In this document: positions 12,341 through 23,188 of the stretch, in pieces
Layout of the letters: each line of letters opens with the position of its first letter
How positions within the stretch are numbered: the stretch's first letter is position 1
DNA from: Mesostigma viride
Taxonomy: Eukaryota > Streptophyta > Mesostigmatophyceae > Mesostigmatales > Mesostigmataceae
NCBI GenBank assembly: GCA_009746045.1
Contig: RPFO01000764.1
Coordinates: 113,501-177,500 of the forward strand
Direction of reading: 5' to 3'
Length of the DNA stretch: 64,000 nt
Position numbers and translations under genes: made by a program
Notes under the pieces: generated by a model
Told to the model about the DNA's origin: nothing
Seen by the model: only the letters and a program-made list of their open reading frames with translations
Databases searched by the model: none

Positions 12341-13019
12341 GGTAGAATTCAAATGGTTCAGTCTAAGTGGTTTAACGCCATGCCGTCGCGGACGGGTATG
12401 GCACCTTTGGGGAAAAAACTTGCAAAAGGGTCGACAAATTGCCGGGCAAAATGCATTCGGGGGGCGTGTTCGTTGCGAGGTGGCGAAAGCAATCCTGCAC
12501 CACAGCTCATTTATGCTGCCAACGAGCGCGGGAATCAAAGAGTGAAGGCAGAGGGAACTGGGCCTGAAGAGACATTACTACGCCACGTGTCCTTCCCAGG
12601 CCTCGGAAGGCGCGGCGCGGAGGCGCGCCTAGGGCTCATTTTTCTTGTGAGGTCTACTATGGCTACTAACATCCCAGCACGCCCACCTGGTATCCATCAT
12701 GGACGTACAAGATGAACGGTAAACTCCAAAACTTTTTTTTAGGCAACCCGTTTCGGTAACGACATAGCCATGAAGTTCGGAAACGGGTTTCATTTTCAAG
12801 TGCAGGCCCCTTGCAGAGAATAATTGAAGGGTAAGTATGAGCTTGACTTCGCCTACTTAACAACATGGCTGGCGATGGTTGTCGCTGGCTTTTATCCCGG
12901 TAAACTGTGTGGGCTTTGAAATCTGCGACAGGCATCATGTATACGAGGACTTAGCCGTGAAACCTTGAGAGCGAGCGTACAATCCAGAAGCTTTCTAAAT
13001 TTGTATAGACAGCGACAAA
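12341..13019. promoter_or_regulatory. Divergent intergenic region between MORC and IFT139
   Basis: 679 bp separate the MORC start (minus) from the IFT139 start (plus), so both 5' UTRs and promoters must lie here or overlap. I see no unambiguous TATA box. A shared bidirectional promoter is an inference from gene layout only. Confidence 0.4.
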
Positions 13020-16000
13020 ATGTCGGAAATTCAGGCATACATTACCTATTATGCCCGGAACGGCTTCTCTCGCCACCTACAGACGGTATGCCGGGAAGTC
13101 CTGAAGAAGCGCGTAACGGATCCCGTGCTGTCATTCTGGTACGCATACGGGCTTATCCTGGAAGGAAGCTATTCGGAGGCTATCCGAGAATTGGACACGC
13201 TGGTTGGCAAGAGGGAGGTCGAAGGTGCTGCTCCCGCGGCTTTGATATACGCGCATAAGCAGTGCCGAATTGTGGACGAAGATGCCGTCTCCCATTTCAC
13301 AATGCAGCTGGAGATGGAGGAAAAGAACAGCAAGGAAGGCAGCTCCATCCTACAGGCGACCTTCCATTGGATGGTCGAGCTCGCCGGGAAGGGCAAGAAC
13401 CATACCGCGCCCGGCCTGGGCCCCGATGCCAGGAAAGCGAGGGAGCTAGTCGAGCGGGTCCTGCGCACACAGCCTGGGAACCCGTCCGCCCAGACGCTCA
13501 AGGGCTGGATGGAGCTCACTCTGGAAGGCGGCAGCCTCGCCAAGGCCGCGCAGCTATTCGACGACGTCCTGAGCAACGGCGCCGGCGGTCCCAAAGACCT
13601 GGACGCGCTTCTCGGGAAGTCCACCTATTTTGAGCTCAAGGAGCAGTACGGTGCGGCGCTGAGCGAGCTGAACCACGCGGTTGTTCAGTACCCCCGCTTC
13701 CTCCCCGCGCTCGCGGAGAAGGCCCGCCTGCTCATGATGACGGGCGACTGGGACCAAGCCCTCGAGACGAGCCAGCGCATCCTCGCGCAGGACGCACGCA
13801 ACATAGAGGCGCTGCGGCTCACCGTTCTCTTTTTACTCTCACGCGAGAGCCGCTACATGGCGGCGGCGAGCCGGCTGCAGGACCTGCTGGACTCGGTCAT
13901 GGCCAATGAGCCACGCAACGCAAACCTCTGCTACCAGCTGTCCCAGCCACTGGCCCGGCTGTGCGGCCGCCAGGAGGCCGTCCTCAAGCAGACCATGGCC
14001 TTGCTCGAGCGCGCGCGCCAGGTGGACCCTGACGACGCGCGCTACCTGGTGGAGCACGGCTACCAGTTCATCCTTGCGGGAGAGGCCAAGTCCGCCGCCA
14101 AGGCGTTCCAAGACGCGACCAAGCTGGACGAGCTGAACATAGGCGCGCTGCACGGGACGATCCGGTGCCAGATCCTCTCGGGCCAGCTGGACCACGCGCA
14201 GCAGCAGATCGAGTTCCTGCAGGACTTCAACCAGTCAGGCGACAAGTCCCCCGAGCTAATGCTGCTCTCCGCGATGCTGGCCATCACGCGCGGCGGCGCT
14301 GACTCGGAGGTCGGCTACCGCCACCTGGACGAGGCCATGGAGCTCCACATGCGTGGCATCCGGGGCAAGCCGATCAGCTACTCGTATTTCACGGCGCTCA
14401 ACCCAGATCTGCTCCTCGAGATGGTGCGGCTGTACCTGGTGCGCGTCGGGGCCGAGCCGCTGGGCCCAACCGAGCCACCCAACCCGTACCTGAGCAAGGC
14501 GAGCAAAGTGCTCGAGTTTGTGACCAAGTTTGTGCCGGGGCTGCTGGAGGCGCAGCTGCTGCTCGCTAAGTGCCGCTTCCTGGCGAATGACGTGGACGCG
14601 GCGCAGCGCACATGCATGCTGTGCCTGCGGCTCGAGCCTTCGTTCGCTGATGCGCACGTGCTGCTGTCCCAGGTGTACCTCCACCAGGGCAAGCTCAAGG
14701 TGGCCTCGCAGTCGCTCGAGCAGGCCATGTCGCACAACTTTGCGGTGCGCGAGTCGCCCACGTACCACATCGTGCGCGCTCGCGTACTCCTGGGGGCCAA
14801 CGAGAGGGAGGAGGCGCTGCATGTGCTGCAGGCCGCCATGGCGCTGCCTGGGATACGGCGCGCGGCCAAGTCGGCTGCGCTGCCCGCGCAGAAGGCCAAG
14901 AAGGGCGCCGCGGACGTCTCGCTCAACGACCGCGTGACCATCTTCCTGCTGCTGGCGGAGGTGCACAACGCGCTGGGCCACGTCCCGGAGGCCACCAAGG
15001 TCATCCAGGACGCGCTCAACGAGTTCGAGGGCACACCCGAGGAGGTGCGGCGCGAGGATTAGTGTTAATGATGCCTGGCCACGATAGGCCTGTCAAGAGC
15101 ACCCTTTCGTTTACCTCATGCCTATCATGCTGGATGTGACCATGCTGGCTGGAAGTATTCCCGTTCCCTCGTCTCCCAAGGTTACGTGTTGTGTATAGCG
15201 CACGGTCTAGTCGAGGTAAGGGTTCCCTGCGCTGCCTTTCTGTCTAGTCGAGGAAAGCGAGGAGAATCCTTATGGCCCCTCTGCCTCTTGCGGGCAGGGA
15301 AGGTAAGATGTAAGTAAGTACGGTGTGCGATGACTGTTTTACTACACCCCCGCGTCCCAAAAACTGCCACGCCATTAGGCCCCTGCCTGGCTTGCGCGCA
15401 CCCTGCCTTCATGTCTCTAGCGATGCAGGCAGAATCATGTGTTCTGCTCCCAGGTGGGCAGGGTAGCTACGCCCCGGCAGTATGTGCCCTGCCTCATGGG
15501 GTAAACCAACTTCCCCTGTTTGGCCACATCTACTTAGTCATGGCTGTCACGTCTGTCTGTAACATGTAGCTATGAAATATGTCCTCCCCCCCCCCCCCCC
15601 CCAGGTGCGCGTGACCATCGCCAACTGCGACCTTGCGCTCAACCGCGGCGACGTGGAGGGCGCGCTGTCGCTGCTGAACGCGATCCCGCGCGAGAGCCCC
15701 CACTACCTCAAGGCCAAGGTGGCGGCCGCCGACATCCACCTCAAGCACCGCAAGGACAAGGCTGCGTATGCCAGCTGCTACCTGGACCTGGTCAACTCCT
15801 TCCCGGACGCGCAGACGCAGGTGCTGCTGGGCGAGGCCTACATGCGCATCCAGGTGAGCTCCGCGCACGGGTCGGGTGGAGGCTGGGGGATGGGCCCGGG
15901 GTTGGGTTGCAACAACGGGGGGAGCGCCAATCATGAGCGGGCAGGTTGGAGAGCAAGAGGGGGTGGCGAGTGTGTGAGCTAGTCTCAGAGGGCTGTATCA

Positions 16001-19000
16001 CCCTGGGCCATGCAACGCAGGTCACCCCATGGTTTGCTCACGTTATGGAAGAAATTCTTGAAAGATTTTCCATGCAGAATAGAAATAAATCATGACCAAG
16101 GCGCTGTTGGATGTCCCATTCGTTACACTTGAAAACAATGCCCGCTGCTTGTACTCCCTGCGCCCGTCATCATGTATAGACATGCAGGTCCATATGCCGG
16201 TCCATGTAGGTAGGTGCATATGCCACACTCCAGGCCACATGCTCCGACCTACGCCACCCTCAGAGTCAACTCCTGCCCCCCCACTCAACCCCCCTGCTTA
16301 CACCCTCCCACCCTCACCAACCTGCCCATGCCCCCGCTGCGCCCACCCCCGCAGGAGCCCGAGCTGGCGATCCGTGCATACGAGGACGCGCTGCGCCAGA
16401 ACCCCAAGAACACGGCGCTGGCCTCGCGCATCGGCCGCGCGTTGGTGATGACGCACGATTTCTCGCGCGCGATCGACTACTACGAGAAGGCGGTGCGCGG
16501 CGACGCGGGAAAGAGCGGCATGCAGCTGGAGCTGGCCGAGCTCTACCTCAAGCTGCGCCGCTTTGATGCCGCCGAGCGCGTGCTCACCGAGTGCCTCGAG
16601 CGGCAGCGGGACGACAACGACCCGGCCGCCATGCAGGTGGGTAACGGCCCGGCCACCATGCAGGTGGCGAGCGACCCGGCCGCCATGCGGGTGGGCCAGA
16701 GGTGGAAGCTGAGGGGGAGACGGATGTGGGGGGATAGGGGAGAGCTGCGATGGGAAAGGGGATGGAAGAGCGGGTAGAGGAGTAGAGGAGCAGGGGAGTA
16801 GAGAAGCTGGCAGCTGAGGGGGTGGGAAAAGTGGCAAGAAGGTCCAAAAGAGAGGGGAGGTGGAGCAGGGATCGGCGGGAGGAAAGAAAGGGAGGTGGGC
16901 AGGAGCTGTTGGAAACTGGAAGGAATGGCTAGTGCGGATAACAAGGTAACAAATGGGGAGCGGTGCAGGACAAGGGGGCATGAGGGGAATCGTGCTCCAG
17001 CCTGCTTGCCTGCATGCCTACCTGGCGCAAGTGTCCTTGCGGACGCACGAGCTCTCGCATTGCCTATGGAAGGCTCTGGCACAGGTCAACACCGCAAGCC
17101 CGGCGGCAGGCCTCTATCCCCACAATCCGAAACCTTCCTGTGTGACTGTAGTAGCTGCCACCACCACAGATTAACTACCGCTTACTGCTCATCGTGCTAC
17201 TGATGTCACCACCAGTGACATACTCATGTCCGTCTGTGCATGTTATTGCAATGTCCCACTCCCCCCTCCCCCCCCCCCCCCCCCCTGTCCCCCTTCCAGG
17301 TCGACGTGGAGGCGCTTCTCCTCCTGGGCAAGGTGCACAAGGGCAGCAACCTGCCCAGCCAGGCGCTCGAGGCCCAGCAGCGCGCACGCACAATCCAGAA
17401 CAGCCTGCTGGGCAAGATGCGCGGCGAGGCCAGCGAGATTGTGCGCCAGCAGAAGATGGCGGCCGCCGAGATCTGCTTCGGGCTGGGCGCCGAGTACGAG
17501 GCGGGCCGCAACCTGGACAAGGCGCTCGCGTCGTACAATGAAGCCCTCAAGCACAACGACGCGCATGTCAAGTCGATGCTCGCGCTGGCCAAGCTGCACC
17601 TGGTGCGGGGGGAGAGTGACCTGTGCCAGCAGCAGTGTGTGGCGCTGCTGCGGATCGACCCCGTGAACGAGGAGGGCAGCATCATGCTGGCGGAGCTCAT
17701 GTTCCGCAAGGAGCACTACGAGACGGCCATCTACCACTTCCAGCAGCTGCTCGAGCGCAAGCCGGGCCACTACGGCGCCCTCGTCCAGCTGATCCATCTG
17801 TTGCGGCGCGCGGGGCGGATGTCCGAAGTCCCCCGCTACATCCGTCTTGCTGAGAAGTCGAGCCCCCGCGCGCACCTTGAGCCGGGCCTCCATTTTGTCA
17901 AGGGCTTGCACGCACGTCTCTCGAACAACCTGCACGAGGCGCTGAGGCACTACAACATGGCGCGCAAGGATGGCGAGTGGGGCGACCGCGCTACGTACGA
18001 GATGGTGGAGGTGTACCTCAACCCGGAGAACGACGCCGTGTGGGACGAGGCGAGCCAGGAGCCAGGCGTGCGTGATAACACTGAGAGCGTGCGCGCCGCG
18101 GAGAAGCTGCTGCGGGAGGCGCGCAACAAGACCAGCATGCGCCACCAGGTGGGTGACTGGGGGGACCATTTCGCGAGGCAACCGCTGTAAATAATGGGTT
18201 GAATTCCGGCATGCTGGTCGCTGTCACTCGTTTGAGCGGCTCGTTGCGTTAAGAATGGTAGAAGAGGCAGGTTTTCCCCACAAGTTTCCATGGGTGCCAT
18301 CGCTGTTCTAGTTCAGCAGCCGTGGCCATGCTCCATTTTCCGTGCCAGTGACAGTCTGCCTATGTTGCCAGCTTCCTTTCCTCAAGAGCACTGGCATGGC
18401 TCTCCCCCGATGTAAGGTGGGCTAATGGTCTCAGGTAGGCGGATGAGGGTGCCCTGCTATCTCAGATACTTTACCCTGACCTTGCATCCTTCCTGTACTT
18501 ATACGGCTTGTATCCCCCCCTCCCTTTCTGCCCCCCCTTCTCCCCCCCCCCCTGCAGATCCTCGAGTGCTACCAGCTGATGGCAACCAAGGACAAGAATG
18601 ACGTGGTGGCGGCGCTCGACCGTCTGATGGAGATGGCCAACACAGATGCGGGCAAGGAGGCGGTGCCCGTCCTTCTGGCAATGGCCACCGCGTTCCACAT
18701 GGTCAAGCAGACGCCCAAGGCGCGCAACCAGCTCAAGCGCGTGCAGAAGATGGTGTACAACGCCGAGGAGGCGGATGAGTTTGAGCGTGCGTGGCTCATG
18801 CTTGCCGACATCTATATCCAGGGCAACAAGTTCGACCTCGCGCAGGAGCTGTGCAAGAAGTGCCTCAAGTACAACAAGTCGTGCGCCAAGGGGTGGGAGT
18901 ACATGGGGCAGGTGAGCGCGCCGGCGAGCAGGAATGTGGCCTTCGCCCAGGGTTGTTGTTGCGGGGCTGTCTCTGACCGGTATCAGCAGGAGAAGGGATC

Positions 19001-19392
19001 AGTGATTGATGAGGGGGGCGGGAGTTGGGGAACGGGCATGCATTTAAGCAAAGGATTGCCAATGTAAGTTACTCTGGCTCTCCAAAGCTCTTGAATGCCA
19101 ACGTAAATGCTTCTGTCACCTGCCCATGGCTGCGGTTTCACACATCGCTCATCTACAGATTATGGAGCGGGAGCAAAGCTACAAGGACGCATCAGACCAC
19201 TACGAGAAGGCTTGGAAGTTTGAGAATGAAGCCAGCCCCTCAGTGGGGTACAAGCTGGCATTCAATTACCTCAAGGCCAAGCGCTATGTAGAAGCAATCG
19301 ACGTGTGCAATAAGGTACTGGCGGCATACCCCAAGTATCCCAAGATCAAGAAGGATATTTTGGACAAGGCCCGCCAGTCACTGCGGCCATAA
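13020..19392 (+). CDS. IFT139: Intraflagellar transport protein 139 (TTC21 family, IFT-A complex)
   Basis: IFT139 is a TPR scaffold of the IFT-A complex, which drives retrograde transport in cilia and flagella. Six phase-0 exons: 13020-15044, 15605-15853, 16355-16636, 17300-18148, 18558-18911, 19159-19392. They give 1330 codons, close to the usual length of about 1300. The protein starts [16 protein letters not shown] and is TPR-rich throughout. Hallmark segments shared with animal TTC21B include GTPEEVRVTIAN (across exon 1/2), [68 protein letters not shown] and a final DKARQSLRP. The start was chosen because MSEI.AYI.YYAR is the family N-terminus and no upstream in-frame ATG is conserved. 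Poly-C tracts precede several acceptors. It shows that the organism builds cilia or flagella. Confidence 0.97.
15586..15604 (+). other. Homopolymeric C tract at IFT139 intron 1 acceptor
   Basis: An unbroken C-run of about 17 ends directly in CAG, followed by exon 2 (GTGCGCGTGACC). There is essentially no T in the polypyrimidine tract. Similar tracts precede exons 4 and 5 of the same gene. Confidence 0.85.
16615..16695 (+). repeat. Short triplication at an IFT139 exon 3 donor
   Basis: The sequence GACCCGGCCGCCATGCAGGTGG occurs about three times with changes. The first copy holds the donor I use (ATGCAG|GTGGGT, ending exon 3 at 16636). The second offers an alternative CAG|GTGGCG donor, and in the third CAG has become CGG. 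Using the second donor would add 14 residues in frame. Confidence 0.6.
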
Positions 19393-19576
19393 ACTATGGG
19401 CGCACGCCGTCGGTGTGTGCTGTCAAAAACAGTTATCGTAGCTCATGTGCATGCCTCAGGGGTACTAATCACGCTAGGCATAAAGTGCATCCAAGTGTTT
19501 CATGCAGCTGGCACCTGCATCCATGGAGACAATGTTGCTATATCTAAGCGAATGTCCACGTCTACACATATCCACC

Positions 19577-20010
19577 TATATATATATATTAAAAATATAA
19601 TTACTTACAGCAGAGTGAAAGCACTCAAACCAAAGCAAACGCCCAGCTATATATATATTCATTATGGGGCCCCTGACCTCCGCCTTCTTCAAGGAGTGTT
19701 GCCGGCTCCGGGAGGACCGGCTGGACCTGGAGGGCCAGCGGGCCCCATGGTCGGCGCGGACCTGGACGTCATATTGGCGTCAGCGCTTGTCGGTGGCGCT
19801 GACTCGGGCCATGGCGGACATCATGCTCCGCCGTACGCGGGCTGATTTTGCGGTGCAGCAGGGCTATTAGGTTCCTCCCGTTAGGCGTTTCCATTGGTCT
19901 TATCGTAGTATAGAGCTTTGACATGGCTCTGTATATAGGTTTATAGCTGGGCGTTTGCTTTGGTTTGAGTGATTTCACTCTGCTGTAAGTAATTATATTT
20001 TTAATATATA
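19577..20010. mobile_element. Inverted-repeat element (about 69-bp arms) enclosing a retroelement C-terminal ORF fragment
   Basis: Left arm 19583-19651 and right arm 19942-20010 are inverted copies (AATTACTTACAGCAGAGTGAAA... and its complement, with one visible mismatch). The enclosed 290 bp encodes a plus-strand 68-residue fragment at 19664-19870. The ends lie in TA-rich sequence, so no target duplication can be read. It may be a MITE-like element or two inverted retroelement tails. Confidence 0.55.
19664..19870 (+). pseudogene. Fragment of retroelement ORF C-terminus (FFKEC...DRLDLE...WSARTW)
   Basis: A 68-residue fragment contains FFKECCRLREDRLDLE, then WSARTWTSYWRQRLSVAL. The same FF.EC....DRLDLE block occurs on the minus strand around 27190-27290, directly after an RPDI...D motif there. 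The tail with WSARTW..YWRQRLSVAL resembles the extreme C-terminus of mobile-element ORFs carrying an endonuclease-like domain. Only the tail of the ORF is present, so it is a remnant. Confidence 0.5.
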
Positions 20011-20241
20011 TTCATTAAGAATGATAAATTACAGAGGTGAGATTGGCATGCAACATAAGGAAAACCCCGAAAAGAACAAGGACCCTGAAGAAATTAATAG
20101 TAATCTGACACGGACATCCAAGGATCACGCCAGCTGCACAAGGTACAACTAACTATGTACATCACAAAACTACGACACGCAGCAACATCGCTGCTGGCCC
20201 ACCATGCAGGCCTCCAGGGGAGGGATCTAGACCCCATTAAT

Positions 20242-21169
20242 GAATTAATTAATTAGGAACATGGCTCCGTTGGGAGTACATGTAGCACATATCCCTGAGA
20301 AGGGGCACATGGCTTTTAATACATTCTGGGCTACTTCCTGCAAGGGTAGGATGTACACTACACCTGCTCTAGATGCACCAAGTGCACCTGCACCACCGTG
20401 ATCTCTCAGAGCACAAAGGGGGCCTGGCACGGGGTGGAAGATCAGCATGGCTATACAAAAGCTAGGGTATGGCGTCTCATACCATCCGACACCGCCGCCT
20501 CCTCTTTGCCGGCCATCTTGCCCGCACAGACCAGGTGAATACCGATGTGGGCCCTGCCGGGGGGCTTAAGACGGGCCAACCAGGTAGACACCTCCTCCTA
20601 TGGCAGGGTCCCCTTGTCCCATCGCAACCCACTGGCAAACTTGCGCGCGCCGGGCACCGGCGCGGCGCGACCCGGACCTATGTGACACAACTGCTTGAAG
20701 ATGCAGGGCTTCTGGGACTATCCGTACTCCGCGCCCGCATGATTGACAAGGAGAAATGGGCTGCCATCTGCGACAAGCACCTTCCCGAGGGGTATGCTCC
20801 TGTTTTCTCCCCACGGGCCCCGCGGCCCGTTGCTAGCCAGGGTAGAAGTCCGCAGGTGGAGGTTATTGGTCCTGAGGATAGCCGCTACACTACCGCCTCG
20901 TCTGCCATTACAGTGGAGGACAGTTCGGATGAGGATTACATCCCCATCTAGTGCTTAACGGTTGGGGGATGATGCAGACGATATTTGTTTAAACTTTTGT
21001 GTAATTATTTTTCTAATGAGATTAGCATAGTACTCCGTGGCATGCCTTTGCGCATGACACGCAAGTACTTACTTACTTACTTACTTATGGCGTCTCAGCA
21101 GAGAGTAGCTCTCTGTGTGGGCGCAGCATAACTAAAAATAAATAAATAAATAAATAAAGCTAGGCATCA
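20242..21169 (-). mobile_element. 5'-truncated 3'-UTR copy of the HAL1-like element (copy 3), split by another LINE
   Basis: The minus-strand 3'-UTR of the HAL1-like family (tail TTAATTAATTAA, then CTCCGTTGGGAGTACATG complement, ending near GGCATCAT) is flanked by the 14-bp duplication TAGACCCCATTAAT at 20228-20241 and 21170-21183. It is interrupted at 20480-21085 by a separate LINE fragment. No coding sequence remains. Confidence 0.75.
20480..21085 (+). mobile_element. 5'-truncated LINE (family B) 3' end with (ACTT)n tail and 12-bp TSD
   Basis: A 606-bp insertion is bounded by identical TATGGCGTCTCA copies at 20468-20479 and 21086-21097, and ends in ACTTACTTACTTACTT. The plus frame to 20951 encodes a typical reverse-transcriptase C-terminal segment (RHRRLLFAGHLARTDQV..., then DKEKWAAICDKHLP). 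It is dead on arrival because only the 3' part was reverse transcribed. Two relatives lie at 27741-28362 and 32960-33776. Confidence 0.85.
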
Positions 21170-21410
21170 TAGACCCCATTAATTAATTAATTAATTAACT
21201 AATTAGGAACATAACTCCGTTGGGAGTATATGTAGCACATAGCCCAGAGATTTCTAGTTATATGCACGAACCACGAGCCACGAGGTAGCCATGGCTGTCG
21301 GAGCTCATAACTTTCACGTTTGAGCCCCAAATTCAGCTGTGAATATCACAATCGCTTCGTCTTTCTTAGACGCACATGCTGATATAATTTTCCAAAGCTA
21401 TAACGCACTA

Positions 21411-23182
21411 TTGTCCATCTTCCCAGTAAAAGTCCTAAATTTAGGACCAAGTGGAATTAAAAAATATATATGCAAACATTAAAATTTGACCCTGGCATTC
21501 GTGCCCATGACAGATAACACACTTTTTTAGTTTCTATCAAAAACCTGGGGTCAAATAATTACATTTAGTGCATGAATGGGCCCTGCCACCTGCCAGACCT
21601 CAAAGCGCGAATTTGGCCAAAATGTGGGTTTTAGGACCATTAGGACCAATTAGTGTCAACGCATGACCATGCTATCCTCACGGTCCCTTGAGCATCTTAC
21701 AAGCGCTAGGGGACCCTACGAGGCCTTGGGATGGCGGGGCAGCGTATAACAAGGCCATACCCTGCTGTGGCTGCCTCTATATATACGCGTGATTAACGGT
21801 GTCACAGATGGTGCAGGTAATGCAATATAGGGTTGCATGGTTGCTGAGGTTGCCCGGCTTGAACATGGCCCACCCCTTGCGGTAAACTTTCTCTAAGCAT
21901 ATGCCAAACCTTCTTTGACATCACGGACATGCTGGCCACCACCCAGCGATGAAAAAACATTGCATTTGCATTGCAACTAACACATGAATGCAGCCAAATC
22001 AAGTTACAAAACAACGTTGTGCTAACATGCAACGCTTTGTGAGCGAATTCAGGGTGCATGTAACACGTAAACCATACTGTATATACTGTCTGAGAACACC
22101 CTGAACGACTGCAGGCCATAGGACCATGGTTTATAACTAACACATGAGTAAAACTGCTCTTACGCATGTGTGTTTTAGCTGCAGCGGACGACGAAGATAG
22201 AGACGTAAAAAATTGTATGACGTAAACCAACTATGTGTGACAGTTATGTGCACAGAGAGCGTCCCCTCTTTTTAGGCATAGCTGGCTGACTCAAAACACC
22301 ACGACAGCGTTGCCAGTTACACTCATGATCTAGGACAACCCGGCACTTACCTGCTACTTACGTCGCCTCATTCCAGATGGTTGCAAAAAAGTCGCTGAAA
22401 TCCGCAGCGAGGTCAGCTTTCCGAGAGCTGAGCGCACCAAAGCTGGCCAACCGGTTCGACAATGATATAAACCACGCTTGTGCTGCGTTCTAGGTCCAAG
22501 AAATACCGAAAGTGAAGACCTATAAGGTGCGCTCGCTGCCCAGCCTGAACGTCCCTAAAACATGGTCGACAATGGAAATCGGGCAAGAATATCACGGCCC
22601 AGGCGCTCCCATGTCAAATACTCCGTTTCTAAACTCCAGACTATAATAAAAATCGTCCACAAAAATTTCCTGGCTTGATTCGCACCACCATTGCTAATAC
22701 ACTAACATGTTTGTGCCAAAATCGACCCTCCGCGAGCAGGCGATCTGCGACCCATTTGTGTTGTGCCGCTGTGATACAGCGCTACACATAAAAACTTGCG
22801 CAGAAAATATTCACAGCCTTTAAGCATAACTAACAACCTTTCGTTTTTGCTACTGGGCGCCCGAAATGATAAACGCACGTGAAAACGCCGGCCACGATTG
22901 TCAGGTCGCCATATCCACCTCACTTCATTCCCGCACCCACTTTTTCGCTCCAAAATCGGTTATATTTTTGGTCGAGGTACCTACTTTCCCGCCATTATAC
23001 CCGGTACCCGGGTACGGAATCCGGGTACCATGTGCCGGTACCACGGGTCGGGTACATCATGCCGGGTACGGTCCACATGGGGTACGGTCCATATAGTGAC
23101 CCCCCCCCCCGGTACCTCGGTTATAGTGACCACTAGGACGATTTAGGACAAAGTCCTAAATTTAGGACCGTGGGATGATTAA
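21411..23182. mobile_element. 1.77-kb insertion with CACTA target duplication, unknown type
   Basis: The leader of HAL1-like copy 1 reads ...AACGCACTA, then 1772 bp, then CACTATATGGCGAATAAACGC. Copy 2 reads straight through (AACGCACTATACGATGAGCAAACGC), giving a paralogous empty site. CACTA at 21406-21410 and 23183-23187 is the likely duplication. Both ends carry the palindrome GTCCTAAATTTAGGAC about 25 bp inside, so the termini are loosely inverted. I find no credible ORF. The interior has GGTACC-rich sequence (22970-23110). It is probably a non-autonomous DNA element. Confidence 0.6.
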
Positions 23183-23188
23183 CACTAT

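Noticed and set aside
13262-14937. Overlapping alternate-frame ORFs within IFT139 exon 1
   Set aside because: GC-rich shadow frames. The TPR frame is conserved with TTC21 proteins end to end.
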